DNA from: Fluviicola sp.
GTDB taxonomy: Bacteria; Bacteroidota; Bacteroidia; Flavobacteriales_D; Crocinitomicaceae
DNA: 64,000 nucleotides
Direction: 5' to 3'
NCBI RefSeq assembly: GCF_029266855.1
Contig: NZ_JAQSWB010000007.1
Span: forward strand, 62,001 to 126,000
Below are positions 1-9,325 of this stretch, piece by piece; within the stretch, counting starts at the first letter, position 1; every line of letters begins with the position of its first letter. The notes beneath the pieces are model-generated. The model saw only the letters and a program-made list of their open reading frames with translations, was not told the origin of the DNA and did not search any database. The translations under genes were made by a program, and so were the position numbers.

Positions 1-1505
1 CGTGTTTCTGCTTTTGAAGCTTTACCACCATCTTCAACTGCTCCGAAGAACAATGATGGAGGAGGTAAGTTCATTACACGGAACGTAAATGTTCCTAATG
101 AAACTGTTTTATTTGTTACAGAGTTTTTACCGGAGATTGAAATAGTCGCTGTTCTTCCAGCACCACTTACACGACCGATATAACCGTTTCCTGATTTCGT
201 TAAAGATACACCATTACCGTTCAGGATTGTCTGATCGTAACCAGAAGCAACACCTTCAACAATATTGTTATATCCTTTGTACAATACATTCAATTCAGGA
301 AGGGAAACAGTTCCTTGTGGCTTCATAATTTTAATGGTATGAGTCCAATTCTCCGTTTTCTTAACTCCTGATTTGTTTTTGATTGATACAGTACCACTCA
401 ATACCATCTCAGCACCACCGGCAACTTTCGTTTTCAAAGTACCTTGACCACCAGCAACCGTAATTGCTCCAGGACCAGTTACTTCCGGTTGGTTATCCGA
501 ATCAAATGCAGCCATCATTACTTTCAACTCCACTTCATCACCTGTATTAGCGATCGCAGGACCGTAAGCCAATGGCATAATTTTGTTGAAAGAGTACTCT
601 CCGGTAGAAACTTTAGATTTCAAGTGAGCCAAAGCATAAGCACGTGCAGATAAAACGTCTTGTTGTAAAGAAGTTAATGATGCAACCGCAGCTACCAAAG
701 GAGCATGGTCAAATGTAGCTCCGATCCAATGGATACCTTCCAAATCGTGAACTTTCACACGCTCCGGTTTTGTCAAGTTAATGTACAAGTCAGTCAAAGC
801 CTGGTCATCATCCATGTGATTTACCTTACTTTTCTTCACCATGTCAGAAACTTTCTTAACCAGATCAGCATTGTTCTTAAACTCGTTGATTGGAGTTGGA
901 TTAATTGAATAAGATTTTCCTCCTTCATTATAGGAGCCAACCGTTTTCACTAAATCAGAACGAAACTTCACGAAATCTTCCCACAACTGTTTTCCTTTTC
1001 CGTCTGGGTTTTTGATTTCCTTTCCAACGATTTCATGCATTGGAATATCGTATTGATCTTTAGACTGAACAGCCATCAAATTCATACGAATCGGTTTACA
1101 TTTAGCACCTTTCTCCCAAAGAATGGTGTTTTCATCCTGATTCTTGTATTCCTTTACCGCTTCACCGGATTTTTCTAAGATTTCCAATTTAATCTCATCA
1201 ATATTTTTAAGCAACTTATCGGATAATTTATCCACTTCTTCCATTTGCTTTAAAATCTTCTGCAATTTTTCTCTCTTAGCAGCATTTTCAGCATTCTTCG
1301 GAGTTGTATTAAGCTCACTGTTTACATCACTTGTGAACCCTTCTCCTCGCTCAAACTGAGCGATATTAGCCTTTTGTATATTTTCTTCAATTGCGACAAA
1401 AGCATCCAGAATCTGTTTTGATACGTTCAACGCCAAGAGCGCCGTCAATACCAAGTACATCATCCCGATCATCTTCTGTCTTGGGGTTTCTTTTCCACCT
1501 GCCAT
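1..1505 (-). CDS. gldM: GldM, T9SS/gliding motor subunit (3' end outside window)
   Basis: Inner-membrane and periplasmic subunit of the GldL-GldM proton-driven motor that powers type IX secretion and gliding. Translating the minus strand from the ATG at 1503-1505 gives MAGGKETPRQKMIGMMYLVL, the typical GldM N-terminus with one membrane helix at about residues 12-33 followed by a long periplasmic region. Arg9 is present, matching the charged residue reported in Flavobacterium johnsoniae GldM to pair with a glutamate of GldL. About 501 codons are visible and the frame is open to base 1, where it reads a proline-rich segment (LPPPSLFFGA) typical of the last domain, so only a short C-terminal tail is missing. 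It lies 70 bp after gldL in the same direction; gldN is expected just beyond the edge. Identity is secure. Confidence 0.95.
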   Translation of the reverse strand, partial: MAGGKETPRQKMIGMMYLVLTALLALNVSKQILDAFVAIEENIQKANIAQFERGEGFTSDVNSELNTTPKNAENAAKREKLQKILKQMEEVDKLSDKLLKNIDEIKLEILEKSGEAVKEYKNQDENTILWEKGAKCKPIRMNLMAVQSKDQYDIPMHEIVGKEIKNPDGKGKQLWEDFVKFRSDLVKTVGSYNEGGKSYSINPTPINEFKNNADLVKKVSDMVKKSKVNHMDDDQALTDLYINLTKPERVKVHDLEGIHWIGATFDHAPLVAAVASLTSLQQDVLSARAYALAHLKSKVSTGEYSFNKIMPLAYGPAIANTGDEVELKVMMAAFDSDNQPEVTGPGAITVAGGQGTLKTKVAGGAEMVLSGTVSIKNKSGVKKTENWTHTIKIMKPQGTVSLPELNVLYKGYNNIVEGVASGYDQTILNGNGVSLTKSGNGYIGRVSGAGRTATISISGKNSVTNKTVSLGTFTFRVMNLPPPSLFFGAVEDGGKASKAET

Positions 1506-1575
1506 GACTTCTAAATTTTATTGGTTTACTTGTTAGTAATATTCAATTTTAATAAAGTAACTATCGATTAAATAA

Positions 1576-2391
1576 TTAATCTCTAGAAATTGTCATAGCT
1601 TTTAACATGTTGCCATAAACTGCATTTAAGTCAGTCAAGTTTTTAGACAACATTGCCATATTCTCTTTGTATAGACGAGTATCTTCAGCTGAATCAGATA
1701 GGTTCTTCATCATTTCAGTTACCTGACCCTGGAATTTCTCTGTAGCCTCCAAATGAGCAGAAGATCCTTTCAATTGCAATTCATATACGTTGTTCAAAGC
1801 AGCCAAGTTTTTAGAAACTTTTTGCATTTGCTCACCGAATGATTCACCTTCTTGTGTATTTGAAGTCATTCCTGAAATCGAAACTGACGCTCTTTCATAA
1901 GCTTCAGATAATGAAGATACTTTGTCAGATGCCGCTTGTAGTGAAGAAACATAAGAGTCAGTTGCCGCTGCTGCAGATGTTACACCTTTCAATTGAGAAG
2001 CATTCTCACCCAACTGACGCATTCCATCGCCTAAACGCTCCAATAATTGACCATCAATTTTAGCTTCCTCTAACATTTTGTCCAAGTGTTCAGTAATCCC
2101 GGTTCCACCAGAATTCTTCCCTCTTCCTGCCGGTAAAGCATCGTGATCTAATTCATCACTGTGTGCAAAAGCCAATTCAGGGTAAACAAGCTCCCAATTC
2201 GGATCCTCATGGATCGGCTCAAATGCAGAGAAAATGAAAATGATAGCTTCCATTAACAAACCTACAGTAAGCATAAGACTCGCTCCTGGTAAATGTTCGA
2301 TTTTAAATAATGCTCCAACGATTACGATTGCCGCACCGAAACCGTATAGTTTCGACATAAACTTTTTCCATCCTTTACTTCCTGGTTTCAT
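1576..2391 (-). CDS. gldL: GldL, T9SS/gliding motor subunit
   Basis: Cytoplasmic-membrane stator-like partner of GldM in the T9SS/gliding motor. The 271-residue protein has two membrane helices near the N-terminus (about residues 17-31 and 38-57) and a long hydrophilic, largely helical cytoplasmic part after residue 60. Glu48, in the second helix (context LLMEAIIF), corresponds in position to the functionally important membrane glutamate of F. johnsoniae GldL. The starting MKPGSKGWKKFM is typical of the family. It sits between gldK (59 bp upstream) and gldM (70 bp downstream) on the same strand, so the three are very likely co-transcribed with the PorP-like gene. Confidence 0.95.
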   Translation of the reverse strand: MKPGSKGWKKFMSKLYGFGAAIVIVGALFKIEHLPGASLMLTVGLLMEAIIFIFSAFEPIHEDPNWELVYPELAFAHSDELDHDALPAGRGKNSGGTGITEHLDKMLEEAKIDGQLLERLGDGMRQLGENASQLKGVTSAAAATDSYVSSLQAASDKVSSLSEAYERASVSISGMTSNTQEGESFGEQMQKVSKNLAALNNVYELQLKGSSAHLEATEKFQGQVTEMMKNLSDSAEDTRLYKENMAMLSKNLTDLNAVYGNMLKAMTISRD

Positions 2392-2450
2392 AGTTTTCTT
2401 TGTTTTTTAGGTTTAACCAAATTTATTGTTTTGTAATTGTTTGTTTATTC

Positions 2451-3995
2451 CTAGCGAAGTTGGATATCGCTACGAATTTCTTCGCCGCCCTCTTTTGAGA
2501 AATCACGTCCACCACGCCCTAAGTGTGTTGCCACATTTCGGAACCCGACGTACGATTTAGCCGTATCTTGATACTCGTATGTACGAGTTGAAGTTTGCAA
2601 ATAGTAACCTACATCTTTCCAAGAACCACCGCGGATAACCTTACGTTTCATTGCCGGCGGATCCCAGTCCATTGCATCGTATCTGTATTCAGTATTCAAA
2701 TCATGTGAGAACTCATACATTGCTTCATCATATGCTGTTTCACACCATTCCGAAACGTTACCGGCCATACAATAAAGACCCCATCCGTTCGGGTTGTAAG
2801 AATATGCTTTCACAGTATGGAAACCACCATCCTCAAAATAACGTCCTCTCATCGGTTTAAAGTTACCAAGGAAACATCCGCTTTGATTACGGATATATGG
2901 TCCACCCCACGGATATGGTGAGTTATTCAAATCACCGCGAGCTGCTCTTTCCCATTCTGCCTCGGTTGGTAAACGGAAATCATTCACGAATAAATCTCCC
3001 ATTGCCTGCAACCAGCTATTTAACAATTGAGTTCTCCAAATAGAAAATGCCTTTGCCTGAACCCATGTAATACCAATAACCGGATAGTTATCGTATGCAG
3101 GATGCCAGAAGTACATATTTGTCATTGGATCATGGAATGCATAAGTGAAATCACGAACCCAAACCAATGTATCCGGGTATACGTTTATTTCTTCATCAAT
3201 GATAAATCTTTGACGATTCTCATGGCCACGTAGACCTGTACTTTGACCTTTTTTGTTGAAGTAACTCAAATCCTTATCCAAACCTTGTGGCTCTTCTGTA
3301 AACGGATGCGGCGGAGTATTCAAATCACGGTGTTCCGGACTGATCTCATTACCTTCTTTATCCATTCCATTATGAACGATTTCAATTCGACCTCTTTTGG
3401 CAGCTTCTCGTAAATCGATCCAATAGTACTTGAAATTCAATTTTCGAGTATCTATCTCACGACGCTTGTAGAAACGCTCAGGTTGAGGATAGTACATATC
3501 CGCTAACAATGGCATCAAATCCGGATCATCGTAAGAAAATTTACGATCCCAATTCAATGAAAATTGCGCACGATTCACATCGCGATCAGAAGGTTCGAAT
3601 TCAACCATCTCCAATGCACCTTCATCGAAATACATATCTGAATAGCTGATGTAGCGAGACGCTTCTTCATCTTCTTCCAATCCGGCATAAATACGTTCAC
3701 GAGCCATTGAGTCTCTAACCCATTCAACAAATTGACGATACTCGTTATTTGTGATTTCAGTTTGGTCAATATAAAACGCCTGAACAGACACGGTCTTTGC
3801 ACGAGTTTGGTGCAAGAACGGAACATCCTGATCATTTTCTCCCATGATATAGGACCCCGATGGAACATAGACCATTCCAAGAGGAATTTCAGGTTGATAG
3901 ACTCTACGACCTAATGAACCCGTCAAATGGCCACTACGTGAGCTACAAGAGGCAACTAAGGCCCCAATTAAACCGATAAACAACAGTTTTTTCAT
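2451..3995 (-). CDS. gldK: GldK, SUMF1/FGE-fold lipoprotein of the T9SS ring
   Basis: Outer-membrane-associated lipoprotein that, with GldN (PorK/PorN), forms the periplasmic ring of the type IX secretion system. The 514-residue product starts with a lipoprotein signal ending LVASC, with Cys17 as the probable lipidated residue. The rest is a formylglycine-generating-enzyme/SUMF1-type fold, visible in motifs such as GMVYVPSGSYIMGE near residue 40, FRLPTEAEWERAARG, GNVSEWCE and the terminal RGGSWKD...VGFRN. In GldK this fold is structural, not enzymatic, by knowledge of the family. It follows the PorP-like gene after 113 bp and precedes gldL. Confidence 0.94.
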   Translation of the reverse strand: MKKLLFIGLIGALVASCSSRSGHLTGSLGRRVYQPEIPLGMVYVPSGSYIMGENDQDVPFLHQTRAKTVSVQAFYIDQTEITNNEYRQFVEWVRDSMARERIYAGLEEDEEASRYISYSDMYFDEGALEMVEFEPSDRDVNRAQFSLNWDRKFSYDDPDLMPLLADMYYPQPERFYKRREIDTRKLNFKYYWIDLREAAKRGRIEIVHNGMDKEGNEISPEHRDLNTPPHPFTEEPQGLDKDLSYFNKKGQSTGLRGHENRQRFIIDEEINVYPDTLVWVRDFTYAFHDPMTNMYFWHPAYDNYPVIGITWVQAKAFSIWRTQLLNSWLQAMGDLFVNDFRLPTEAEWERAARGDLNNSPYPWGGPYIRNQSGCFLGNFKPMRGRYFEDGGFHTVKAYSYNPNGWGLYCMAGNVSEWCETAYDEAMYEFSHDLNTEYRYDAMDWDPPAMKRKVIRGGSWKDVGYYLQTSTRTYEYQDTAKSYVGFRNVATHLGRGGRDFSKEGGEEIRSDIQLR

Positions 3996-4108
3996 TCTAG
4001 TTCAATTTTACAGTTCCGGATTTATCGTTAACATTCTACAGGATCAATTTTGCGATATAACGGAATCGAATAAAAAATGGTTACAAAGATTCTTATTTTT
4101 TTTTGATT

Positions 4109-5080
4109 TTACAACCATTTTGGATGATGTGCCTTCGTAATTGGTATAATAGGAATATAACAAAACTTAAGCGCAATTTCATGTGTACCGTTGGAAATGC
4201 TTGACACTCTTCCAATTGAAATATCATATGAATAACCTACCCACATAAACATTCTGCTTTTAGGTGATGAAATATTAAATGCTCTCCATCCTAACAACAC
4301 AGAAACAGACTCACTATTTCTAAAGCCTAAACCGCCATACAAGAAACCTCTATAAATATATCGTGCATTCAAATTACCTGAATACTTCAATAAATCTGTC
4401 TGCAAGTTCCCTTGAATATCCAAATCACCAGGTCCTAACGCTCTGAAAGTATAACCTCCCATTGCATAGTAGTGACGAGCTAAATCATAAGGAACAGTAC
4501 CTGTACCACTTGAAGTAGGAACAGAACTTGTCAGGTTTAATGCCGACGCCTGTAAATGGCTTGACGACAAACCGGCATACCAATTCTGGGCACGGTAATA
4601 CAAACCAAAGTTCAGATCAAAGGTAATTGCCGAACTGGCACCAGGGAAAGTCGGGTCAATTTGTGTCTGAGGCCCAACCCAAGTCGGACTCATTCCAAAA
4701 TTCACCATTCCGACACCCAATCCGATACCAAGTCTTCCGTTACCCAATTGAATATGATGCGAATAATTCAACATCACATTGTTTTGTCTGTTAAAGCCGA
4801 TCGCATCATGAGTGAAGTTCAAACCAAAACCGCCAGTCCACTTACCAAAGCTTTCCATGTTTGCTTCGGCATTAAAAACTACAGAGTTCGGTGCTCCATT
4901 CACTTTATCCCACTGATTGCGATAAATCAAATTTCCACACAACCCTTCTTCGATACCAGTTGCGCCCGGGTTAATGGCGAATTTATTGTAAATAAAATGT
5001 GTTAATGCGATATCTTGCTGAGCAGAAGCTCCGAAAGAACATAACACAAACGCTGATAAAATACGTAACGTTTTATTCAT
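4109..5080 (-). CDS. PorP/SprF family type IX secretion outer-membrane protein
   Basis: Member of the PorP/SprF family of outer-membrane beta-barrels that work with the T9SS, either as part of the GldK/N ring attachment (PorP) or in export of particular adhesins (SprF). The 323-residue protein has a signal peptide ending near GASAQQ (residues 1-21) and the family signature close to the mature N-terminus, THFIYNKFAINPGATG, followed by YRNQW. The remainder alternates aromatic and glycine-rich strands. It is the first gene of the gldKLM operon, which favours the PorP role, as the P. gingivalis porP-porK-porL-porM-porN order is the same; that choice is inference. A 10-bp palindrome lies in its upstream region. 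Confidence 0.88.
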   Translation of the reverse strand: MNKTLRILSAFVLCSFGASAQQDIALTHFIYNKFAINPGATGIEEGLCGNLIYRNQWDKVNGAPNSVVFNAEANMESFGKWTGGFGLNFTHDAIGFNRQNNVMLNYSHHIQLGNGRLGIGLGVGMVNFGMSPTWVGPQTQIDPTFPGASSAITFDLNFGLYYRAQNWYAGLSSSHLQASALNLTSSVPTSSGTGTVPYDLARHYYAMGGYTFRALGPGDLDIQGNLQTDLLKYSGNLNARYIYRGFLYGGLGFRNSESVSVLLGWRAFNISSPKSRMFMWVGYSYDISIGRVSSISNGTHEIALKFCYIPIIPITKAHHPKWL

Positions 5081-5121
5081 ATTAAAGGGTCCTAATTTGG
5101 TTTTAACATGCTTGGCTTTAA

Positions 5122-5148
5122 CAAATTTTAGCCAATTGGCGACTAAAA
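5122..5148 (-). promoter_or_regulatory. Putative promoter/dyad upstream of the porP-gldKLM operon
   Basis: On the minus strand TAAAATTTG (5122-5130) is one base longer than the Bacteroidota -7 element TAnnTTTG. It directly abuts the perfect palindrome GCCAATTGGC (5131-5140), itself flanked by TTTTA and CTAAAA. The position, about 40 bp before the start codon, suits a promoter with an operator, but neither has been shown to work. Confidence 0.35.
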
Positions 5149-5267
5149 TAAGTATTTTTTAGAACAAACAAAATTTTTTAGTGGAATCAATTCATCTTTT
5201 CCACAATGAAATGTTGAAGAGATAAATATTTAACACAACCTCCTGTTACGAAAGACCAGCCAAAAGG

Positions 5268-6425
5268 TTACCCCAGTTTCTGATATGTTTTCCACCATAG
5301 ATTAGGTATGTCTCCATTCAATGCGTTGCTGTACTGGGATTTATCACACGGAACCATGTGATGTCTTTCATATTTTACGCCTTCTTTCGGAGGGTAAGGA
5401 ACCTCCATCCACCAGCGCTCAGAACGATTGCTGCGATAAAAAATAATATCGTGATTTATTTCATCCAAAAAGACGGTGAACTTGGTATATTCCTTTTTTG
5501 AACCAATTGGGAAGTCTCCGACACGCTGTGAATAACCATCCACAAAATACCAGATAATTTGAGCAATTTCAGCATGGGCACTTTCAGCAATATCTCCCGG
5601 TAATAAATTGAACAAACCAACAGAAGTTAATTTATCCGAGATGCCTGCATATTTTGCAATTTGACAAATATCCTGGTTATCCAGCCCATTCGGCTGAGAG
5701 AAATACTTTCCTTTGAAATCGGATGCTTTGATCGCTTGCAGATCGATGCTCAGCAGATCAGTGTTTCGAAGCAGGGGTTCTGCGATCCTGAAATCACCTT
5801 TAAACTCGCCTAAACGGACAGCATCAAAGAATAGCTTCTCAAACAAGTCTATTTCCGAAGCTTTTACCAGAGGAGTCTGATATCCTATTACTGACAGATT
5901 AAAGAGATAACATGGTCTGTGCATCAGTAATTTGCTTACATACGCATCTTTGCCAATGGGAAGCTCCGGATCACCGAGATCAAGCTTGGAATCAATATTT
6001 AATACATTAATGAGCTGTTCGAGTTCTTCGTATCCCTGGTACATTGCATATGTCAAATCCTGGGAACCACCGATTACAACCGGAACAACTGATTTTTTTA
6101 CCAGTTCGGCAATAACCTGTCTCAATGCGAAATAGGTATCCTCCACCCTTTCCCCGGGCATCAGGTTTCCTAAATCATAGATTTTAAAGTTCCAATTGCT
6201 TGCGGGAAAGTAACTGTTGAGCTGATCTCTGAAACGGTCATCTGTTTGTCCATGCAAAGATGCTTCGCCATTTCTGAATTCAGGGACATATATTAAGGCA
6301 AGGCCGGCCTTATCTATTTCAGGGAAACCCGACTCATCATTTCGGACAATAAACTCGCCCAAAGATTCCTGAACAGGATTTTCAATTGTGTTAAGCGGAC
6401 TGAAATAAATAGATATATCCTTCAT
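5268..6425 (-). CDS. Arginase/formimidoylglutamase-fold protein, metal ligands eroded
   Basis: Ureohydrolase-superfamily (arginase/agmatinase/formimidoylglutamase) fold of about 385 residues. Superfamily metal-binding blocks can be located but are altered: the GGxHD block reads GGSQD (residues 126-130 counted from an upstream TTG), the DAHxD block reads DSKLD (152-156), and the SxDxDxxDP block reads SIDLQAIKASD (233-243). Two metal-binding histidines and one aspartate are thus replaced, so classic Mn-dependent hydrolysis is doubtful and a structural or binding role is more likely. I start at the ATG at 6423-6425; an in-frame TTG lies 7 codons upstream. It sits between the gld operon and topA, an arrangement I recall from other Bacteroidota, so a link with gliding/T9SS is possible but unproven. 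Confidence 0.75.
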   Translation of the reverse strand: MKDISIYFSPLNTIENPVQESLGEFIVRNDESGFPEIDKAGLALIYVPEFRNGEASLHGQTDDRFRDQLNSYFPASNWNFKIYDLGNLMPGERVEDTYFALRQVIAELVKKSVVPVVIGGSQDLTYAMYQGYEELEQLINVLNIDSKLDLGDPELPIGKDAYVSKLLMHRPCYLFNLSVIGYQTPLVKASEIDLFEKLFFDAVRLGEFKGDFRIAEPLLRNTDLLSIDLQAIKASDFKGKYFSQPNGLDNQDICQIAKYAGISDKLTSVGLFNLLPGDIAESAHAEIAQIIWYFVDGYSQRVGDFPIGSKKEYTKFTVFLDEINHDIIFYRSNRSERWWMEVPYPPKEGVKYERHHMVPCDKSQYSNALNGDIPNLWWKTYQKLG

Positions 6426-6568
6426 TCTAAAAATGTCTTTCGACAAAAATAACCGAATGGAATATCGCTACGACCTTGTTTTCAATTAAGAATAAAGAGT
6501 GAAAAGTTAATAACTCAGATTAATTCAAAATTCAAAAGTCAGAATTCAAAAAGTTCGGGCTTCGCTGC

Positions 6569-6707
6569 CCCTCGTGCTTAGCTTTTTGTGAAAGCTGCAC
6601 TCAGTCTTCAGTAGCTTCGCGTTCCCTCGTGCTTAGCTTTTTGTGAAAGCTGCACTCAGTCTTCAGTAGCTTTTTGTGAAAGCTGCACTCAGTCTTCAGT
6701 AGCTTCG
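6569..6707. repeat. Three-copy tandem repeat downstream of topA
   Basis: The core AGCTTTTTGTGAAAGCTGC, followed by ACTCAGTCTTCAGT, occurs three times, beginning near 6580, 6635 and 6668. Copies 1 and 2 share a longer unit that starts CCCTCGTGCTT and has a 55-bp period; copy 3 follows at a 33-bp period. Each core can fold (AGCTTT with AAAGCT), and the last copy runs into a TAGC/GCTA hairpin that includes the topA stop codon. It fills most of the gap between topA and the arginase-like gene. No coding potential was seen. Confidence 0.85.
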
Positions 6708-9089
6708 CTACTTCTTCTTCGCAACTGCTTTTTTTGGTGCTGCTTTTTTTGCAGGAGCTTTTTTAGCTGCAGCTCTCCCACCCGGTTTCTTCTTGGGTGC
6801 ATTCGCAGGATCATTTGCAATTGCCAGACATTCCTCCAGGGTCAAAGTTGCTGCGTCTGTTCCCTTCGGAAGCTTGAAATTGTCTTTTCCGATTTTCAGG
6901 TATGCCCCGTATCGGCCGTTCAGCAATTGAACATCTTCTCTTCCGGGGAAATCCTTGATCAGCCGGTTTGCTTCAACTTCGCGTTTTTCCTGGATCAATT
7001 CGATTGCGCGTTCCAAAGTTACGGTCATCGGATCGTCTTCTTTCTTCAGGGAAACAAATAACTTTCCTATTTGAACATACGGTCCGAAACGACCTGAATT
7101 CGCCTTAACCTCCTGACCTTCAAACTCACCGACCAATCTTGGCAACTTGAACAATTCAAGTGCTTCTTCCAGGGTAATGGTATGTATCGACTGATTTCCA
7201 AGAAGTGATGCAAAACGCGGTTTATCACCATCTTCCTTTTCATCTCCGATTTGGATCATTGGTCCGAAACGACCAATTCTTGCAATTACTTTTTTATTTG
7301 AAACCGGGTCTATTCCCAATTCGCGCTCACCGGTAGCACGATCTGAATGTTCCAGTGTATTCTCAACATTATCGTGGAAAGGTTTGTAGAACGAACTTAA
7401 CATATCTGTCCATTCCATTTTTCCGCGGGCGATCTCATCGAATTGTTCTTCCACTTCAGCTGTGAAGTGATAATCCATGATTCCTCCGAAATGGTCTACC
7501 AGGAAATCAGTTACAACCATTCCGATATCTGTAGGGAATAGTTTATTCTTTTCCTTTCCTGTTACTTCCTTTTTTGTTTGTCTATCGATAGCAGAACCTT
7601 TCAGTTCCAAGACCTGGTAAGCACGCTCTTCCCCTTCTCTTTCCTGTTTTTCTACATATCCGCGTTTCTGGATCGTAGAAATGGTTGGAGCATAAGTTGA
7701 AGGACGACCAATTCCCAGTTCTTCCAATTTCTTCACCAAGGAAGCTTCCACGTAACGGGCTGAAGGTCTTGTAAATCGCTGGGTAGCACGAATAAAATCG
7801 CGATCTAATGCCTCACCTACCTCAACAGCAGGAAGGAGTCCTTCGGTTTCATTCTCATTTTCTTCTTCGTCTAAATTGGTTTCCAAATAAACTTTCAAGA
7901 AACCATCAAACTTGATAACTTCTCCTTTTGCCTGGAAAATCTCAGGAAGTTTTGGGTTACCAATCGAAATGGTAGTTCTTTCCAATTCCGCATGACTCAT
8001 TTGGGAAGCGATCGAACGCTTCCAGATCAGGTCGTATAATCTTACCTCATCCCTTTCGCTGCTGTTCAAAGAGTGCATTGCAAAGTTGGTCGGACGGATG
8101 GCTTCGTGAGCCTCCTGAGCATTTGAACTTTTATTGGTGTATTTCGACGGATGCGAATATTCTTTTCCATAAGCTGAAAAGATTTCATTTTTCGCTCCTT
8201 CCATTGCTGTTTCTGATAAATTGACAGAATCAGTACGCATATAAGTAATGTGTCCTGCTTCGTACAGTTTCTGTGCAACCTGCATTGTTCTTGAAACCGA
8301 GAATCCCAATTTCAGAGAAGCCTCCTGCTGTAAGGTTGAAGTTGTAAATGGAGATGCCGGAGTTTTTTTAGCCGGCTTCTGCTGAACATCCAGCACTTTA
8401 AAATCAACATTAGCACAGTTTTCCAAAAAGGAATTTACTTCCGTATCTGTACCAAAATGTTTGGAAACCTCTGCTTTAATTCGCTCTTTTCCTTTTAAAA
8501 ACTCTCCCGTAACACGAAAATAGCTTTCCGCGTTGAATTGCTGAATTTCCTTTTCTCTTTCAACGATTAGGCGAACTGCAACGGATTGCACCCGGCCGGC
8601 TGAAAGGCTTGGTCTCACCTTCTTCCATAAAACAGGAGAAAGTTCGAACCCTACCAAACGATCCAAAACACGTCTTGCCTGCTGTGCATCTACTAATGGT
8701 TTATTGATTTGACGTGGATTTTCAATTGCTTTTAAAATCGCACCTTTTGTAATTTCATTGAATGTGATTCGCTTCGTATCCTTTTTAGCTAATCCTAAAG
8801 TCTCGTATAAATGCCATGAAATAGCTTCTCCCTCGCGGTCCTCATCGGTAGCGAGCCAAACCACATCTGATTCTTTCGCTAACTTCTTCAATTCTGCAAC
8901 CAATGCTTTTTTATCCGAACTGACTTCATACTCCGGAGCGAAGTTGTTCTCTACATCAATTGCCAATCCTTTCGAAGCCAAATCGCGCACGTGTCCAAAA
9001 CTTGATTTTACAGTAAAGTCTTTTCCCAGGTATCCTTCAATGGTTTTTGCCTTTGCAGGTGACTCAACTATTACTAAATTTTTACTCAT
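6708..9089 (-). CDS. topA: DNA topoisomerase I (type IA)
   Basis: Relaxes negatively supercoiled DNA by transient single-strand cleavage. The 793-residue protein, started at the ATG at 9087-9089 (an upstream TTG frame overlaps the promoter and is ignored), has an N-terminal Toprim domain with KNLVIVESPAKAKTIEGYLG and the acidic ATDEDREGE motif near residue 82, and the active-site tyrosine in ITYMRTDS at about residue 283. Instead of zinc fingers the C-terminus carries three short repeats of the GRFGPYVQIG type and a Lys/Ala/Pro-rich tail rich in KKAPAKKA. That architecture is usual in Bacteroidota. It is divergent from miaB and has its own TAnnTTTG promoter. Confidence 0.97.
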   Translation of the reverse strand: MSKNLVIVESPAKAKTIEGYLGKDFTVKSSFGHVRDLASKGLAIDVENNFAPEYEVSSDKKALVAELKKLAKESDVVWLATDEDREGEAISWHLYETLGLAKKDTKRITFNEITKGAILKAIENPRQINKPLVDAQQARRVLDRLVGFELSPVLWKKVRPSLSAGRVQSVAVRLIVEREKEIQQFNAESYFRVTGEFLKGKERIKAEVSKHFGTDTEVNSFLENCANVDFKVLDVQQKPAKKTPASPFTTSTLQQEASLKLGFSVSRTMQVAQKLYEAGHITYMRTDSVNLSETAMEGAKNEIFSAYGKEYSHPSKYTNKSSNAQEAHEAIRPTNFAMHSLNSSERDEVRLYDLIWKRSIASQMSHAELERTTISIGNPKLPEIFQAKGEVIKFDGFLKVYLETNLDEEENENETEGLLPAVEVGEALDRDFIRATQRFTRPSARYVEASLVKKLEELGIGRPSTYAPTISTIQKRGYVEKQEREGEERAYQVLELKGSAIDRQTKKEVTGKEKNKLFPTDIGMVVTDFLVDHFGGIMDYHFTAEVEEQFDEIARGKMEWTDMLSSFYKPFHDNVENTLEHSDRATGERELGIDPVSNKKVIARIGRFGPMIQIGDEKEDGDKPRFASLLGNQSIHTITLEEALELFKLPRLVGEFEGQEVKANSGRFGPYVQIGKLFVSLKKEDDPMTVTLERAIELIQEKREVEANRLIKDFPGREDVQLLNGRYGAYLKIGKDNFKLPKGTDAATLTLEECLAIANDPANAPKKKPGGRAAAKKAPAKKAAPKKAVAKKK

Positions 9090-9128
9090 GCTAACTAATT
9101 TTGCGGCTCGAAACGATTCGAATCGGTG

Positions 9129-9160
9129 CAAATATAAACGGTTTTAAAAACAAAAAACAA
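9129..9160 (-). promoter_or_regulatory. topA promoter (Bacteroidota -33/-7 type)
   Basis: On the minus strand TATATTTG (9129-9136) fits the -7 consensus TAnnTTTG, with TTG at 9158-9160 as -33 element and a 21-nt spacer. It lies 40 bp before the topA ATG. Confidence 0.65.
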
Positions 9161-9276
9161 GATAATCCTGTTTGAAAAAATTGGAAGCTCTTATTAAACT
9201 ATAGTTTATATTTTTCGAAATCCAAAAAAAAAGACCTTCCTTTTCGAAAAAATTAACAAGGATAGCATCCTGACAT

Positions 9277-9307
9277 TTTGACATGTCTAGCAGAAAAACT
9301 ATTTTTG
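9277..9307 (+). promoter_or_regulatory. miaB promoter (Bacteroidota -33/-7 type)
   Basis: TTTG (9277-9280), a 19-nt spacer, then TATTTTTG (9300-9307): a very good match to TTTG-N19-TAnnTTTG. It lies 18 bp before the miaB ATG, implying a leader of roughly a dozen nucleotides. Probably drives the whole miaB-to-secG run. Confidence 0.75.
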
Positions 9308-9325
9308 CACACTTAAAATTCAAGC

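Noticed and set aside
6569-6707. CRISPR-like array
   Set aside because: Only three cores, unequal periods (55 and 33 bp), no separate spacers and no cas genes.
9090-9131. TTG-started N-terminal extension of topA
   Set aside because: It would cover the TAnnTTTG promoter; the ATG at 9089 gives the standard TopA N-terminus.
9195-9208. 14-bp palindrome TAAACTATAGTTTA in the topA-miaB gap
   Set aside because: AT-rich and short; fits chance in this composition and no other evidence of a site.
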